Made by a program: the position numbers and the translations under genes. A DNA stretch of 64,000 bases. Origin: Rhynchopus sp. YZ270_cl-10 (Eukaryota > Euglenozoa > Diplonemea > Diplonemida > Diplonemidae). Below, piece by piece: positions 1-11,131 of the stretch (its first letter is position 1; each line of letters begins with the position of its first letter). The notes beneath the pieces are model-generated. The model was not told where the DNA came from, did no database searches, and saw only the letters and a program-made list of their open reading frames with translations. The stretch spans positions 1,178,001-1,242,000 of the forward strand of contig OZ037868.1 of assembly GCA_964035575.1 (NCBI GenBank), in the 5' to 3' direction.

Positions 1-1340
1 TTTCCTGCCTTCTCCTTGATGACACCATCTGCATCGGGGCGAAAGAATACTCCAAACGCGACCTCCTTATTCTTGCTCTGGACGTCGACCCAGAGCATGT
101 GGCCGCCTACAACAATCTAGGCACCCTTCTCCCTAAGGGCGATGCAGAAGAAGCTGCCGTAACCCTGCTTAACGGCGAAACGCTAACCAAACCCCAACTC
201 TTTCAAAGAGCGATAGTGTTGGACCCTCATGGAAGCGTGGCGTACAACAACCTAGGCCGCTGTCTGCCCCCAAATAGCCACATCCGGGTAAACGGAGAAC
301 GCATTTCCAAAAGAGACCTTTTCCTTCGAAGCATCGAACTCAGCAAACCCGGAGAGTCTGGGGAAGCATACCACAATCTTGCATTGTGCATGCAAAGCGA
401 TGAGACAACAAGCATCGGGGGGAGGGTCTACGGAAAGAAGGCATTGCTGTTGAAGTCGATCGCGTTGTCTCCAGGGTTTGCAAAGGCATACAACAACCTT
501 GCGCATGAAATGGATAATACGCATACAGTGCGGATTGATGGAAATGAAATTTCGAAGCAAGGGGTTTTGGTGATGTCTATTGAGAAAAACCCGAAGTACG
601 CTTTGGCATATCAAAACCTTGCGAGCAGCATGCCCGACGGCGCGCAAAGCGTGACCCTCCTCGGAAAGCATATGACCCAGGTAGATCTGTACTGCGAAGC
701 GCTAACGTTGAACCCTTCGCTTTACACAGCGTATCTGCAGCTTAGTGTTCTCCTCCACGCGAAACACCAAGACCGCAGCGTCGAAATCGCTGGCACCACA
801 CACACCAGCATAACCCTCCTCGTAGAGGCAGCACGAAGATGCCCTACTCGGGGAGATGCGCTTCATTTCTTAGCATTGGTTCTTCCACCGCAGGGTACCG
901 TGGCGGTGCACACCGATGAGCTGATGGGGAAGGAAGCGCTGTTGAGGGAAGCGGTGTTGTTGGACCCGGTCATGCCGGAGACGTATCTGCAGCTTGCGTT
1001 GGTGTTGCCTGATACCGCCGAGGTGCCTGCGTTCGATTCTGATAAAGGAACGATTGTGACGATGACGAAATTGGCGTTGTACAAAAAGGTGCTTTCAGTG
1101 CAGCCTCGCAACGTTGACGCATTAGCAGAACTGCATCGTTTGCAGCCCAAAGAAGGTCTCATGGCATTGGATGACGGTCGCCGTCTCAGCAAGTCGGACT
1201 TATACGAAGAGCTGCAACGCGCAAAGCGGAAGAGAAGCAGTCTAATCCGAAACCCCCCCGCACCCCCGCAGAAGCGTGTCATGGTTTCAACAACAAAGAG
1301 GAATTCGAAAGAAAAGAAAAGTGGGTGTGCGTGCGCATGA
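1..1340 (+). CDS. TPR-like tandem-repeat protein (5' partial)
   Basis: The reading frame is open from the first bases, so the start lies outside the window. It holds about ten repeats of 36-42 residues, each with an aromatic helix core such as AYNNLG or AYQNLA, a spacer ending in a short strand like VTLLNGE, then LTK..LF.RAI.LDP. The alternating A/Y/N/L and LDP pattern is that of TPR-type helical repeats, which usually serve as protein-binding scaffolds. The spacer strand between repeats makes this a variant of classical 34-residue TPR. The tail is strongly basic and ends in SGCACA, two cysteines after a lysine-rich stretch, which could allow lipid attachment. No enzyme domain is visible. The partner is unknown. 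Confidence 0.8.
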   Translation, partial: SCLLLDDTICIGAKEYSKRDLLILALDVDPEHVAAYNNLGTLLPKGDAEEAAVTLLNGETLTKPQLFQRAIVLDPHGSVAYNNLGRCLPPNSHIRVNGERISKRDLFLRSIELSKPGESGEAYHNLALCMQSDETTSIGGRVYGKKALLLKSIALSPGFAKAYNNLAHEMDNTHTVRIDGNEISKQGVLVMSIEKNPKYALAYQNLASSMPDGAQSVTLLGKHMTQVDLYCEALTLNPSLYTAYLQLSVLLHAKHQDRSVEIAGTTHTSITLLVEAARRCPTRGDALHFLALVLPPQGTVAVHTDELMGKEALLREAVLLDPVMPETYLQLALVLPDTAEVPAFDSDKGTIVTMTKLALYKKVLSVQPRNVDALAELHRLQPKEGLMALDDGRRLSKSDLYEELQRAKRKRSSLIRNPPAPPQKRVMVSTTKRNSKEKKSGCACA

Positions 1341-3645
1341 GAAAGGGGGTAGGGAGGGGAAGGAAATGAGAAGAGATAAAGGGGTGATGGGGGAAGGGTT
1401 GAGGGGTAAGGGGGGGGGTTTTTTTATTGTAGCAAAACAATGCTGTCTGTCATTTTTGAGGTGACGGAAAATTATGAGAACAGACTTTTCAGGGTCTAAA
1501 AAAAATATCGTTTGTTTTTGATACGTAGAGGTGAAGTGAGGTATGTTCACTTTTTGAAGGTTTTTTTTTGTTAGAGCAAAATGGTAGTGTGCAATATTTC
1601 TGGGAGTGCTTCCCTGATACGGGTGGGCCAGACCAAGGGAGTTAACTATGCCTTGCCACACTCACGGGAGGGAGAAGTGTGCTGCCGTCTGTACTTCCTC
1701 TCCCATTGGCTGGAGGGGTGATGCGGGACTCTTCTGTTTTGACCTCAAGGAGGTAAACGTTACAGTTTTTTATTGTTTTTTTATTATTTTTAGATATTCC
1801 CTGAAGGGTGTACACAACCCCTTTATTGTAAGTTTTATTGTTTTGCATATACGCCACCCCCCCCGCATATTTTTTCAAGACTTGCCCAGATGAGTGGGTG
1901 TCTGTGTTGCCTGCACGGCCCAAGCCTTTTCTTCCCAAGGTACACTGTAAAAGGGTTTTGTCTTTTCAAGTCAACTTTTTTGATTTATTTTGCATTCGCA
2001 AAATTTGCGGTACGTTTTGTTTAGATGTGTACGGTGAGGCATATTCATCTTGCAACTTTTCTCTTTTGTGTACATTTTTTTTTTTCCATTTTCCATTTGT
2101 AGAAATGTTGTCCTCTTTTACATTCGCACACATCGGTTCTCTCAACGGCTGTCTGTCGTTCCTCTTTTCGGGTGACAGGACAGAGTCCCCAGGCACTGCG
2201 CTCATCTGGGGCACAGTTCATTTCCCCCTCTTTCTTTTACTCTGAAGATAGGTTCTGCTTTTTGTGTTCTCTTTTTGTGGGTAGCGATGTGTTGCCTTAT
2301 TGTCTGGGCATGCCCACTCTACGATGAACGGCAAGGTGTTTGCGCTCTCAACCTCTCTTTTCAGGCGAGGTGGCGCAGCACAGAGAGGCTTTGTGTCTCA
2401 TCCCACCAACCTTGCTCTTTAGCGGTAAAACCACGAAATGGTGAGGGGTCCACCGGTGTTCTGGCCTGTGACATGGTTTTGTATTTCAAGTCACATTTTT
2501 AAAAGATTTTTGTGGGAGCACATCCGTCACACAAAGTTTGTTCTCGTTCTATATACCACGAAATAGATTGCAGGACTGCAGGGTTGAGGGGGGTCCACCA
2601 CTCACGGTGCATCGGTCATTGTACCAAGGTACACTGTCATGAGCGGGACTTTTGTATTTCAAGTCATGCTTTTTTTTTGACAAATTGTTTGGAGTAGTGT
2701 AGTTGCCTCGGTTGTGTTGCCACAGTTGTTGCAATCTCCACTGCCCTTTTTTTTTTTACTGCTCATCACTTGCCATGCCGTTTCTCCGAATGAGTGGCTT
2801 TCCATTACGGAGGCACTGTTTCCACCACGGCCATTTCTCCTCCTCCTGACACTAAGCGTTTTTGGGCTTAGGGTTTAGGTGTTGTGGCCAGCCTTTCTTC
2901 AGAGGCGCTCCGTGAGGCTGAGGCATATGCATGTTTAAAGTTTTTTCTCTTTTGTTGCAGGTCTCTTTTAAGGATCCTGTGAAGAAAAACCGTGGCTACT
3001 ATCTTATGATAGTAGTCTATAATCAAACAAAAATATTTTGTTGTTGGTGTCGTCGTCTCATCGTCTATGTGCATGTGAACAATTCTAATCCTCGAATTTT
3101 GCGTAAACTAACTAAGCTGCGCAAGGCTTAGTTTCATCTGGAAAAAAAAATATGTTTTTTCTCTTTTGCAGCGATTTTTTCGCGCCTGCGTCGACAAGGT
3201 ATTGAAAAAAAAAAAACAGCCCGCTGTTTCTGCCAAACGTATTTTTTTCTTTTTTCCTTTTTTGTGGTTTTTCTTTTTTGCTTTTTTGTGCCTGCTTCCG
3301 CCGATGTGCGGTAATGCGTTTGCACTTTCAGCTTTTCTCTCTCTTTCCCCCACCTTTTTTTTTTTCCACTCTCAATTTCTCTCCACAAGGTGACTTCGCA
3401 CATGATGCTCGTGGTCATCCTACCAGCTCAGTATGCTATTCTATTTTGAATAGAACGTAACTGCGCTTTCTTATCAGTGCATATTTGCAAAACAGAATAT
3501 AAGACGAAAATAATATCCATGTACACGCACACCCAATAGACTCCCCATTTTTTTTTCTGTATTATTACAACAAAGGTGACTAAGCACGATGAGGCTTGCT
3601 CAATTTATCTATTTTTTTTCTTCTTTTTCTTTTTTTGAAAATAGC
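1341..3645. other. Intergenic T-rich DNA with dispersed repeat pieces
   Basis: No gene is visible. The stretch holds pieces of families found elsewhere in the window: the CCACGAAAT...TATTTCAAGTCA unit (about 1930-1980, 2420-2500 and 2550-2670), the GATGAACGG...TTTGCAC unit (about 2320 and 3300), the GTAGTGTAGTTG short element (about 2690-2750) and weak copies of the GGTGAC...GGCTT motif (about 3390 and 3575). Long T runs are common. Confidence 0.6.
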
Positions 3646-3902
3646 ATGGGTAGCATCCGGATCTGGATCTAGGTGATTTCAAATTTCTCATATTTTTCAC
3701 GAAATTTCAGGTTTTTTCCAGGTATTCTACACGGTGACCAAGTATAGGTGGGAAAGCAAAAAAGCGGGATAAGAAGACCCTTTGCTATTCCTACACCCTT
3801 GCACTCGAAAAGAAGAGCCGATTCCAGAAAAATTCCAGATCTTTTTGAATACCTGGAATTTTTCTAGAATTACCTGGAAATCCGGATCCTGATACTACCC
3901 AT
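3646..3902. mobile_element. Short inverted-repeat element (MITE-like)
   Basis: The left end reads ATGGGTAGCATCCGGATCTG and the right end is its imperfect reverse complement (AATCCGGATCCTGATACTAC then CCAT). About 210 bases lie between them, with internal inverted pieces around TTCCAGGTATT and AATACCTGGAA. There is no open frame. This is the form of a non-autonomous DNA transposon or foldback. The insertion site repeat is not clear. Confidence 0.55.
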
Positions 3903-4204
3903 AAAAAAATAAAATTGGGAAGGTTTGCAAAATGAAACTACAAAAAAACGCAACGAACGCCCCCTTTTTTCGAATACTCACCCCTCCTCCCCCCACCTCC
4001 TCCCCACCCACAAACCATCCACCAGGGAACACGACCGGGGGTACCCATACACCGCTCTCTCCCCCCCTCCCCTCTCCCTCCCAACCCACCCCCTCCCAGA
4101 GGCGCATTTTTTTTTCTTCGAATTTTGGGTCACTCTCAGGTAAATCGTATCTGGTTTTTTTTCTTTTTTTCTTTCCTCTCCTCTTCTTCTCCTCTTTCCC
4201 TTCA

Positions 4205-7200
4205 ATGCGTCAATGCACTTTGGGAGTAGCCTGCGCCTGGGGTGAGAAAGGTGTTCCCAAGCAGGTTTGCCCTAGTTGTGTTGAAGGTGCGTTACGAAGT
4301 TGTAGGGAGGCGGAGAAGGTGGAGACAGAATGGAGAGGTGAGAAGGAGGCGGCTGTTGCGAGGAGGTTGGAGAAGAGGAGGGGGTTGGAGGCGAAGCGGG
4401 CGCAGAGGATGTCGCTGTTGCATGAGAGAGAGCGGTTGGCAAGGATTTTGCATGGAAAGAAGCTGGCCCAGCGGAAGATTCACGCCCAGCACGATGCCGC
4501 AGAGGCAGCGCTGCATGCTGCAAAGCTTCCAACCTCTCCCACCGCTTCTGTCGCCTCCGCAACATCTACTACCTCCATCGCCAAAGCAAAAGGCTTAAAA
4601 CGCAATGCAGAAAATCTTCATTGGCTCCGCCACGAGCGTCTCAAAGAAGTCCGATCTGTCTTCCCTCTCAAAACCTGTGAACACACCAAACACCATGGTA
4701 TAACAGTATGCGAAGGCCTCTGTGTCCCAATTCACGTCGACGTCGACACCGTCCAGGCCTTTTCTGAAACAAAGCTGTCTGCTGGAATTGGGGTTCTCTG
4801 CCATGTATTAAAACTTCTTAGTGAGACCTTGGCAATCCATTTGCCCTATGAAATAGAAGAGAACGGGAGCTTGTCGTCTATTAGTGTGTCATGCGCTCCG
4901 GAAGGGGATAAAGGAGTGGCAACGCTGTGGGAGCAAATTGTTGGGGTGGTTGGAGCTGTGGGGCGTCCGTCTGCGAAATCAGATGCCCTCCAGCACTGTG
5001 TCTTCCCGCTCTTCTTGACCTCCGTTTCGGATGTAAAGGAACGTTCTCTGTTTTTCAAGGGGCTGGCTATTTTGAACCTGAATATCGCAGCGTTGCTCCG
5101 TGGTATGCGTGTGGTGCTTGCGAGGCCAGGATCTGGAGGTCTTCCCCCTATCCAGAACATTATTGCAGAAGACACACCACACCAGATTACCCTCATCCAC
5201 GACTGTCTTGTTGCTGCGCTTGATGATCCGAATCTTCAAATGAGGGTTCCAGTAGGGTATCCGCATCTCCGGGCTACCCCGCAGTCGGTTCTTCCGGTGC
5301 AGATGTGTGGGACGTTGATGGCAAAAGAAGTCGAGGTTTTTGCGATTCGTGTTATCGCAGCGTCGTCAGATGGAACCATATCAGGGAAGGTTAAGATTGC
5401 AGAACCTTCTGCGCTTCGTGCAGGGGGAAAGCAAGGCGCCGATGCGGCCAGCGCAAGCGCAATTTCAGGACGAATGGAAGCAGGTGGTGTTGTGCATCTC
5501 GAATTCATCCTTCCTGTCAGCATCGCACGTCTCGTAGAGCTGAACGTACTCGATGAGGAGAAGAAACGCAAGAAAAAAGCAATGCCATCGGACCGGAGCT
5601 GCCGGTTCCTCCTCTCCGGAACCATCCGTCCAGATGGGATAGAAGCCTGCATCTCAGGGGTGTGGAGGGTCGAGGTGGAGGGGAGGGGGGGCGGAGGAGC
5701 GTTCCCCCCACCCACGCGGCAGGGTGGTGTGTCGGAGCAAGGTGCGGGTCGGAGCTTTGTGCTGCGTGCATCACCCTCTTCGTACACGGTTGTGGTGCCT
5801 GGTGCGTATCTCAGGTATGTGAGGGTAAAGGTAGGGGAGATAAGCATTAATTTGAGCATCTTTTTAAAATGGCGACACTGATTATATCTCTCTAATCAAA
5901 GGGGAAGCAATATAGAGGCTTAGGGTCATCTTATATAAGCATTTCTTTGAAAGCTTAGGAAGGTCCTTTCATTAAAGTTGCTCGTAAAGGGTTGAGGAGG
6001 ATTGGTGTATGTACCGTTGGTGGTGCAAAAAAAAGGCGTTGGCATCTGAGAGTACAGACAGAGCCTAGTTGTTCTTAACGTTTTCTTTTTTTTCTCTAGT
6101 ACCCTATTGTACCTTTTCTTCAGTAGAATAGAAAGTATATGAAGTAATTTTCTCAACTGTCTCTCCCCCTATCAGGAGTTTGGGGAAGGGTGGTCTTGGT
6201 GGCATAGCTGGCGGCCCGCTGCCGTCGCCGCCTACATCACCAACAGGGACAGGGAGGGCGAAGGTATGTAACGCTCTTGGAAAAGGAATTGCACAAAAAA
6301 GGAGGGGCATTTTTAGGGAACTGTCTGATAAGTATGTACGAAGCGCCTTCTGCATCGACACCGCGTTGTCCGCGCACACGCTGAACACGAAAGTGTGTCT
6401 TTTCCGCAAGAGATCCATGCACGCGAGGATCTGAGAATGCGTTCTCCCGTTGCCTCCTTGTACTCCTCGTTCTCAAAGACAAAACGTTTGTTTGTGCCCG
6501 TCAGACACAGAAAAACTGACGAAGTTTCGCGGCATGACTCATCCCCGGTCCAGCATGAAGAACACGTCTTGTCTCTTCAGGTGGATGAAGACCGCTTCCT
6601 GCGCAAGCACGGTACGCGCAACCACACGAAAAGGTGATCCGTGTACATCAAAAAGCCGTATTTGGACTCGTACGCAGGTTGTGCGCTGACTTGCTGCTGT
6701 GGGAAGCTGCTGGAGAGGAAAGAAGTCCCAACAGTGAGCAAATATCTCTGCTGCGAGGAAGGCAGAGGCGAGGTCGTAAAAGAGTTCGCACCTCTTTGTG
6801 CCTCACGCCGTTCGTGTGCCTCTTCCACGAGCCTTTTCGCAAGGCGTCGTGCCTGATCCTTCCTAGTCTTCAGACAACCCCTTTGATGAGCACTTTTTTG
6901 TTGTAAAAGCGCTTGTAGGCCACCTCCCCGTTCACCTTCCCTAAGCACCTTTCCAAGGAAACAGGGGCCCATCCTCGTCGGGTTCTTCTTCTCTGCAAAC
7001 CCATGTTCCATGTCGTACGCCTGCCTTGCCAGATCCTGGCCATCATCAACAAGGATTCCTCTTACTCTTTTTGCCACCGCCTTTTGGCGTTAATCCTTTT
7101 TCTCTTCCGATTTTTTGTTCGAGCATTCGCCTTTGTCTCGCGCTCCTCCGACTGTGTCTCGGCAGCGTCGGTGTCTTCAAGCATGGTGAAGACGACAAGA

Positions 7201-7382
7201 CGATATTTATATCATTTTAACAAATAACTGCACACCCCTACCCACCCCCGCAACAGATGTACAACCTCGAGGCGCTGGCGCAGACGCAGACGAACTACTT
7301 CTCACGCGAGGTGGTGAAGGAGAGGGAACACCACTTCCCGCACACAGCGTCCGAGGAGGATTGGGAGGTCGTCGACTTCTGA
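4205..7382 (+). CDS. UVRAG/ATG14-like PI3-kinase complex subunit (3 exons)
   Basis: Exons 4205-5814, 6176-6263 and 7257-7382 join in phase to 607 residues with donors GTATGT. The N-terminus has CxxxxxC and CPSC cysteine motifs, then a basic coiled coil (about residues 40-110). Residues about 145-395 carry the pattern of the UVRAG/Vps38/Atg14 family: a LKEVRSVFPL start, a segment ending LAIHLPYEI, and FPLF...FFKGLAILNLNIA. These proteins bind Beclin-1/Vps30 and direct the class III PI3-kinase to autophagosomes or endosomes. The cysteine N-terminus favours the Atg14 side. The last exon ends EEDWEVVDF. Intron 2 contains an antisense coding remnant. An upstream ATG at 3932 would add only low-complexity sequence, so the start at 4205 is preferred. 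Family call moderately sure, UVRAG versus ATG14 open. Confidence 0.7.
6300..7077 (-). pseudogene. Antisense coding remnant inside UVRAG-like intron 2
   Basis: On the minus strand, within the 993-base second intron of the UVRAG-like gene, there is a 166-residue open stretch (7077-6577) that seems to continue in other frames towards 6300. It has protein-like composition, including a basic, acidic helical part and the run ESKYGFLMYTDHLFVWLR. That run weakly recalls the kinase-like part of Crinkler-type and related proteins. No intact start or end is evident and the frame changes several times. It reads as the decayed remains of a gene or element inserted in the intron. The function call is only a suggestion. 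Confidence 0.3.
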
Positions 7383-7530
7383 AGAACAGCAATTGCGTGG
7401 TGCGGCCCTGTGTGGCTACGTGCTTCGAAAGGGTCCAAAAAGTGGCGAAGAAGTTGCGATGATATTACACAACGTTCCGCTCCGACTGCCCGATAGCTGG
7501 AACCAAAAAAAAGGAGTTACAACAGGTGGC

Positions 7531-7637
7531 GAATGATTGGAGGAAATTGGGGAAATCGCTTCCTCGACCTATTCTCAAACTTTAAATGGGCGTGAGCTCG
7601 GGGTATCTTATTTGTACCCTGACGTAGAATCCTGGTT
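7531..7637. repeat. 107-base dispersed repeat, copy 1
   Basis: It starts AATGATTGGAGGAA and ends near GTAGAATCCTGGTT. A nearly identical copy lies at 18670-18776 on the same strand, differing by a few bases. There is no coding potential. The remaining DNA from 7383 to 8399 holds only T-rich sequence and a GATGAACGGTGAGGC piece near 7923. Confidence 0.8.
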
Positions 7638-8399
7638 TCAAAGTACAGACAAAAAACGCCCTTTCCCCACATCCCCTTGTCTTTTGTCAAAGCCCGGTGG
7701 ACAGGAGTGGAGAGGATGGAAAGTTATTCTGCACTTTGTAGGATTTGGGGGTGTGACACTACGTTCTTTTGTTGGTCTTGTTTCATTTTTTTTGGGGGTC
7801 ATTTTGCAAAAATTTCTCTGAAATGTCCTTTTGTGTCCACCGGATGTCTACGTTCATATATTTTCAATTTTTTGTAAAGATGAGTTGTGAACTTGGCTCA
7901 TCTTATCAACTTTGTATTTTTATGATGAACGGTGAGGCACTTGCACTCTTTCAACTTCTCTTTTTATCTGGCCCTCTTTTCTCTGAATAACAGTTGGTTC
8001 ATTTAACTAACTTACGAAGATTTGCGTACGTAAGAGACACATGCATCTTTCAAAAATGATTCCCCCATCGGGTCCATCCAAGCCAAATTTCTGGGCATTG
8101 ACTTCCGAGACCTCCACCTACTAACCCTCTCCCCCCACACTTCTTCTAGCCCACAATGTTTTTACCGATATTTATTTCTCTCTCTCCCCCCTTTTTTTCA
8201 CCTCCAAAACTCGCTAAATACCCCATTTTATCCACCATTTTGAGTCATAGCTATATAATGCTCCATTTACGATGTTCAGGTCCCCACATACCACTAGACC
8301 CCTGCACGAATTTCCCCAAGCTCTCCGAATACGACATCGGCAATACGCCTTTCTTATAGGGACTAATTTGTACATGCCAAGGTGCCCTTCTTATAGGGA

Positions 8400-9089
8400 C
8401 TAACGCACACAGGGCAGCATCTTGCCCCTTCTTGTAAGGACTTTAAATCGGAACATTGCCCAGCATTGCAGGGAAGCTGACAAGGCTCGTGTGCAGCAGA
8501 TTTTCTCGTGCAGGCGTAGTGGTCTTGTAGTCACCCGAGGGGCGTAGGCATTGGCGATATGTAGGACCACGCGGCCAGCGTGCGTTTGTATGTTGCGATC
8601 TGTGTGCATTGCCAGTTCGTGCCCCCCCCCCCCAGCACGGCCAGCACGGCCATGACGTCCGCCGCATCCTTGTACTGGCGTGTACCCGACACCGTGTACC
8701 TCGTCAGAGAGGGGTCGTTGTACATGGCGCGAGAAGACCCTCTGCATGGTGTTGCGCACGGCGTCGAGGTTGACCCCATACTTCATCAGGGCCAGGCCAC
8801 CACTCGCTCCAACGGCTAACCCCAAGCAGAGGTTGGGGTTCTGGTCGTGCAGTGACAACGCTCTCTGGGGGGTAACCGTCCGGTCAAGCCGGGCCACAGT
8901 GTGCGGGTCTTTGCCCACATGCCACTTATTGAGTTTAAGGAATAGCCCCTGTTTCCCCGACAACAACAGTTTCTCCACCTGGTCCACTGGTACACACATA
9001 CTAACTTCATGTCCACTAGCTCTGTGGAAACAGTCCCACACGTTGTCAGGCTTCACGACGTGCTGCCATGTGTTTCCCATATACCACAA
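8400..9089 (-). pseudogene. Unrecognised minus-strand coding remnant
   Basis: An open stretch of 229 codons runs antisense, upstream of the transporter gene. Its first 130 residues look protein-like (DPHTVARLDRTVTPQR, GLAVGASGGLALMKYGVNLD). After that a neighbouring frame carries the more protein-like continuation (YNDPSLTRYTVSGTRQY, then ATYKRTLAAWSYI). A single frame change near position 8700 would explain this. I recognise no family. It may be a decayed gene of a mobile element, and it is the largest plausible minus-strand coding signal in the window. Confidence 0.35.
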
Positions 9090-9192
9090 TTTTGCGCATG
9101 ATACGCATTCTCTAGCTACGTTTGAGTATTTTCTCCTTTAAAACCCCCCCAAAAAAAAACGCCCCATTTTAGGAAAACAATACACAAACAAT

Positions 9193-11131
9193 ATGGGAAA
9201 CTTCACTCCACTGGACAATGAGGCGTTGGATGGAACGGAGCAATCAATGGCATTTCGAAACTCAGGGACGATCCGGACGATGCCACCACAGGAGCACCCG
9301 CTGCAGAAGCCTGGGACACACGAAGGGACACCTTTGGTGAGCGTTGCTAGCGAGGACTCGCTGGCGTCTGCGGGGGGCTGTGTGAAGGCACGCATGCTGA
9401 TGTCCATCATGCTCATGACCGGGATAGCAAATGTCTATACCATGCGCGCGAACCTCTCCGCCGCAGTCGTCCCCATGCAAAAGCAATACGGCTGGTCAAA
9501 CGCCACGCAGGGCATCGTACTGTCCTCCTTCTTCTGGGGCTACATTCTCTTCCAAATACCCGGCGCACTCCTCTCAGCGAAGTACGGCGGGAAGCAGGTC
9601 TTTGGGTTGGGTGTCTTTGGTACTGCAGTGCTGACACTTCTGCTGCCAGTCTGCGCAGACCGGTTGTGGCTGTTGTTGGTGCTCCGCGCGTTGATGGGGT
9701 TTTGTGAGTCCGTAACGTACCCCGCAATGAATGCGCTGTTCATTCAATGGGTGCCTTCGACAGAGAGGTCGCTTCACGTTGCGTTGGGGAATGCGGGTGC
9801 ATATCTTGGCAATGCTATAGCCTTTCCGATTTCAGGGTTCATCATTGACCTGCATAAGGACGAGGACGACATTTCGACGACGTGGCCGTGGGTGTTTTAT
9901 GTGTTTGGGATCGCAGGGTGTGTGTGGTTTGTTCTGTGGGAGGTGATCGCCGCGTCCTCGCCGAAGCAGTCGCGTTGGATCTGTGAAGACGAGATCACCT
10001 ACATCGAGGCGCACACCGGGCAGGACGCCAATATGTCTGCAAAGAAGGTGCAAGTACCGAAGTCCCCCAGCCCCCCCTGGGTCGCGTTCCTCTCCTCCGT
10101 GCCCGCCTGGGCAATCTACGTGAACCACTTTGCAAACAACTTCTGTGTGTACACGCTCATGACGTATCTCCCGAAGTATATGGATGAAGTGCTCGGGTTT
10201 GATTTGACGGAGTCTGGTGGGATTGCGGTGATTCCGTATGCAGCGCAGTTTGTATTGATGCTTGCGAGCGGGTCGCTTGCCGATCATTTGATCAAGAATA
10301 AGATGTCAGGTATGCCTTTCATGTTTGTTTAAAATACGATGAATTTGTTTCAAATTGGTACCGAATTGACACCTATTGAGGGAAGTAGTTGTCAACGTTC
10401 ATGGTCTCCGTTGTAAATATAGCGAGTGTTCCGAATATTTAAATTTCCAAATTTTCTCCTGACAACACAGGGTTTGATACCCCACGAAATGTCAATACCT
10501 GAGTCCAAGCCAAGAGGATCAGCTTTCACTATTTTCCCCCTCAAGGTGACTAAGCAGAGGCTTGGGTCCATCTCATAACCTTTTTTCAGTGCCTGCGTCC
10601 GCCGATGAACGGTGAGGCGTTTGCACTTTCAATTTCTCTTTTTCTCTTCTTTACTCATCTTCTACAGTCCGCTCGACAAGGCTCTTGATTGAGTTGATCG
10701 CATTTGCAGTGTGCTGCGTGGGCCTCATCCTTGCGGGGTGGATGACGAACGTTGTTGTGGCTGTCACGATGGTTACCATTGCGATTGGGTTCAGCGGGTT
10801 CACTGGGGGCGGCTTTATGTCAAACTACTTGGACGTGTCACCACACTATGCCGGGCATCTCTTCTCTGTTGGGAACTTGATTGCCAACGTGAGTGGCATC
10901 ATCGCACCCCTTGTCGCAGGCTTCATCCTTGGCGACTCCGAGGACGACGACGCGGGCGGCTTCCACGCAGCCTTTGGCGACAACACCACCATCGGCAGCT
11001 CGAGCAGTGGCAGCGGAGCGTCCGCAGCGGATTGGCGAAATGTGTTCTACGTAAGCTCAGGCATGTACGTCTTCGCTGCGATAGTGTGGATACTCTTCAT
11101 GCAAGGCAACCCAGTACCAGAGCTGAACTGA
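9193..11131 (+). CDS. SLC17-type major facilitator transporter (2 exons)
   Basis: Exons 9193-10309 and 10668-11131 join in phase to 526 residues. The protein has about twelve hydrophobic helices. Family signatures of the SLC17 (sialin / phosphate / vesicular glutamate) branch are plain: YGWSNATQGIVLSSFFWGY followed by ILFQIPG and the loop KYGGKQVFGLGVFGT. After helix 4 comes RALMGFCESVTYPA, and later TYLPKYMDEVLGFDL. Such carriers move organic anions, often coupled to H+ or Na+, at lysosomal, vesicular or plasma membranes. The substrate cannot be read from sequence. The N-terminal 60 residues are hydrophilic. The start follows a CCATTTTAG acceptor-like site by 13 bases. The 358-base intron (donor GTATGC) carries copies of two dispersed motifs (about 10541 and 10596). 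Confidence 0.9.

Noticed and set aside
3932-4204. Upstream extension of the UVRAG/ATG14-like protein from an earlier ATG
   Set aside because: The extra 91 residues are translated C- and T-rich leader next to a MITE-like element. The cysteine motif begins directly after the ATG at 4205.
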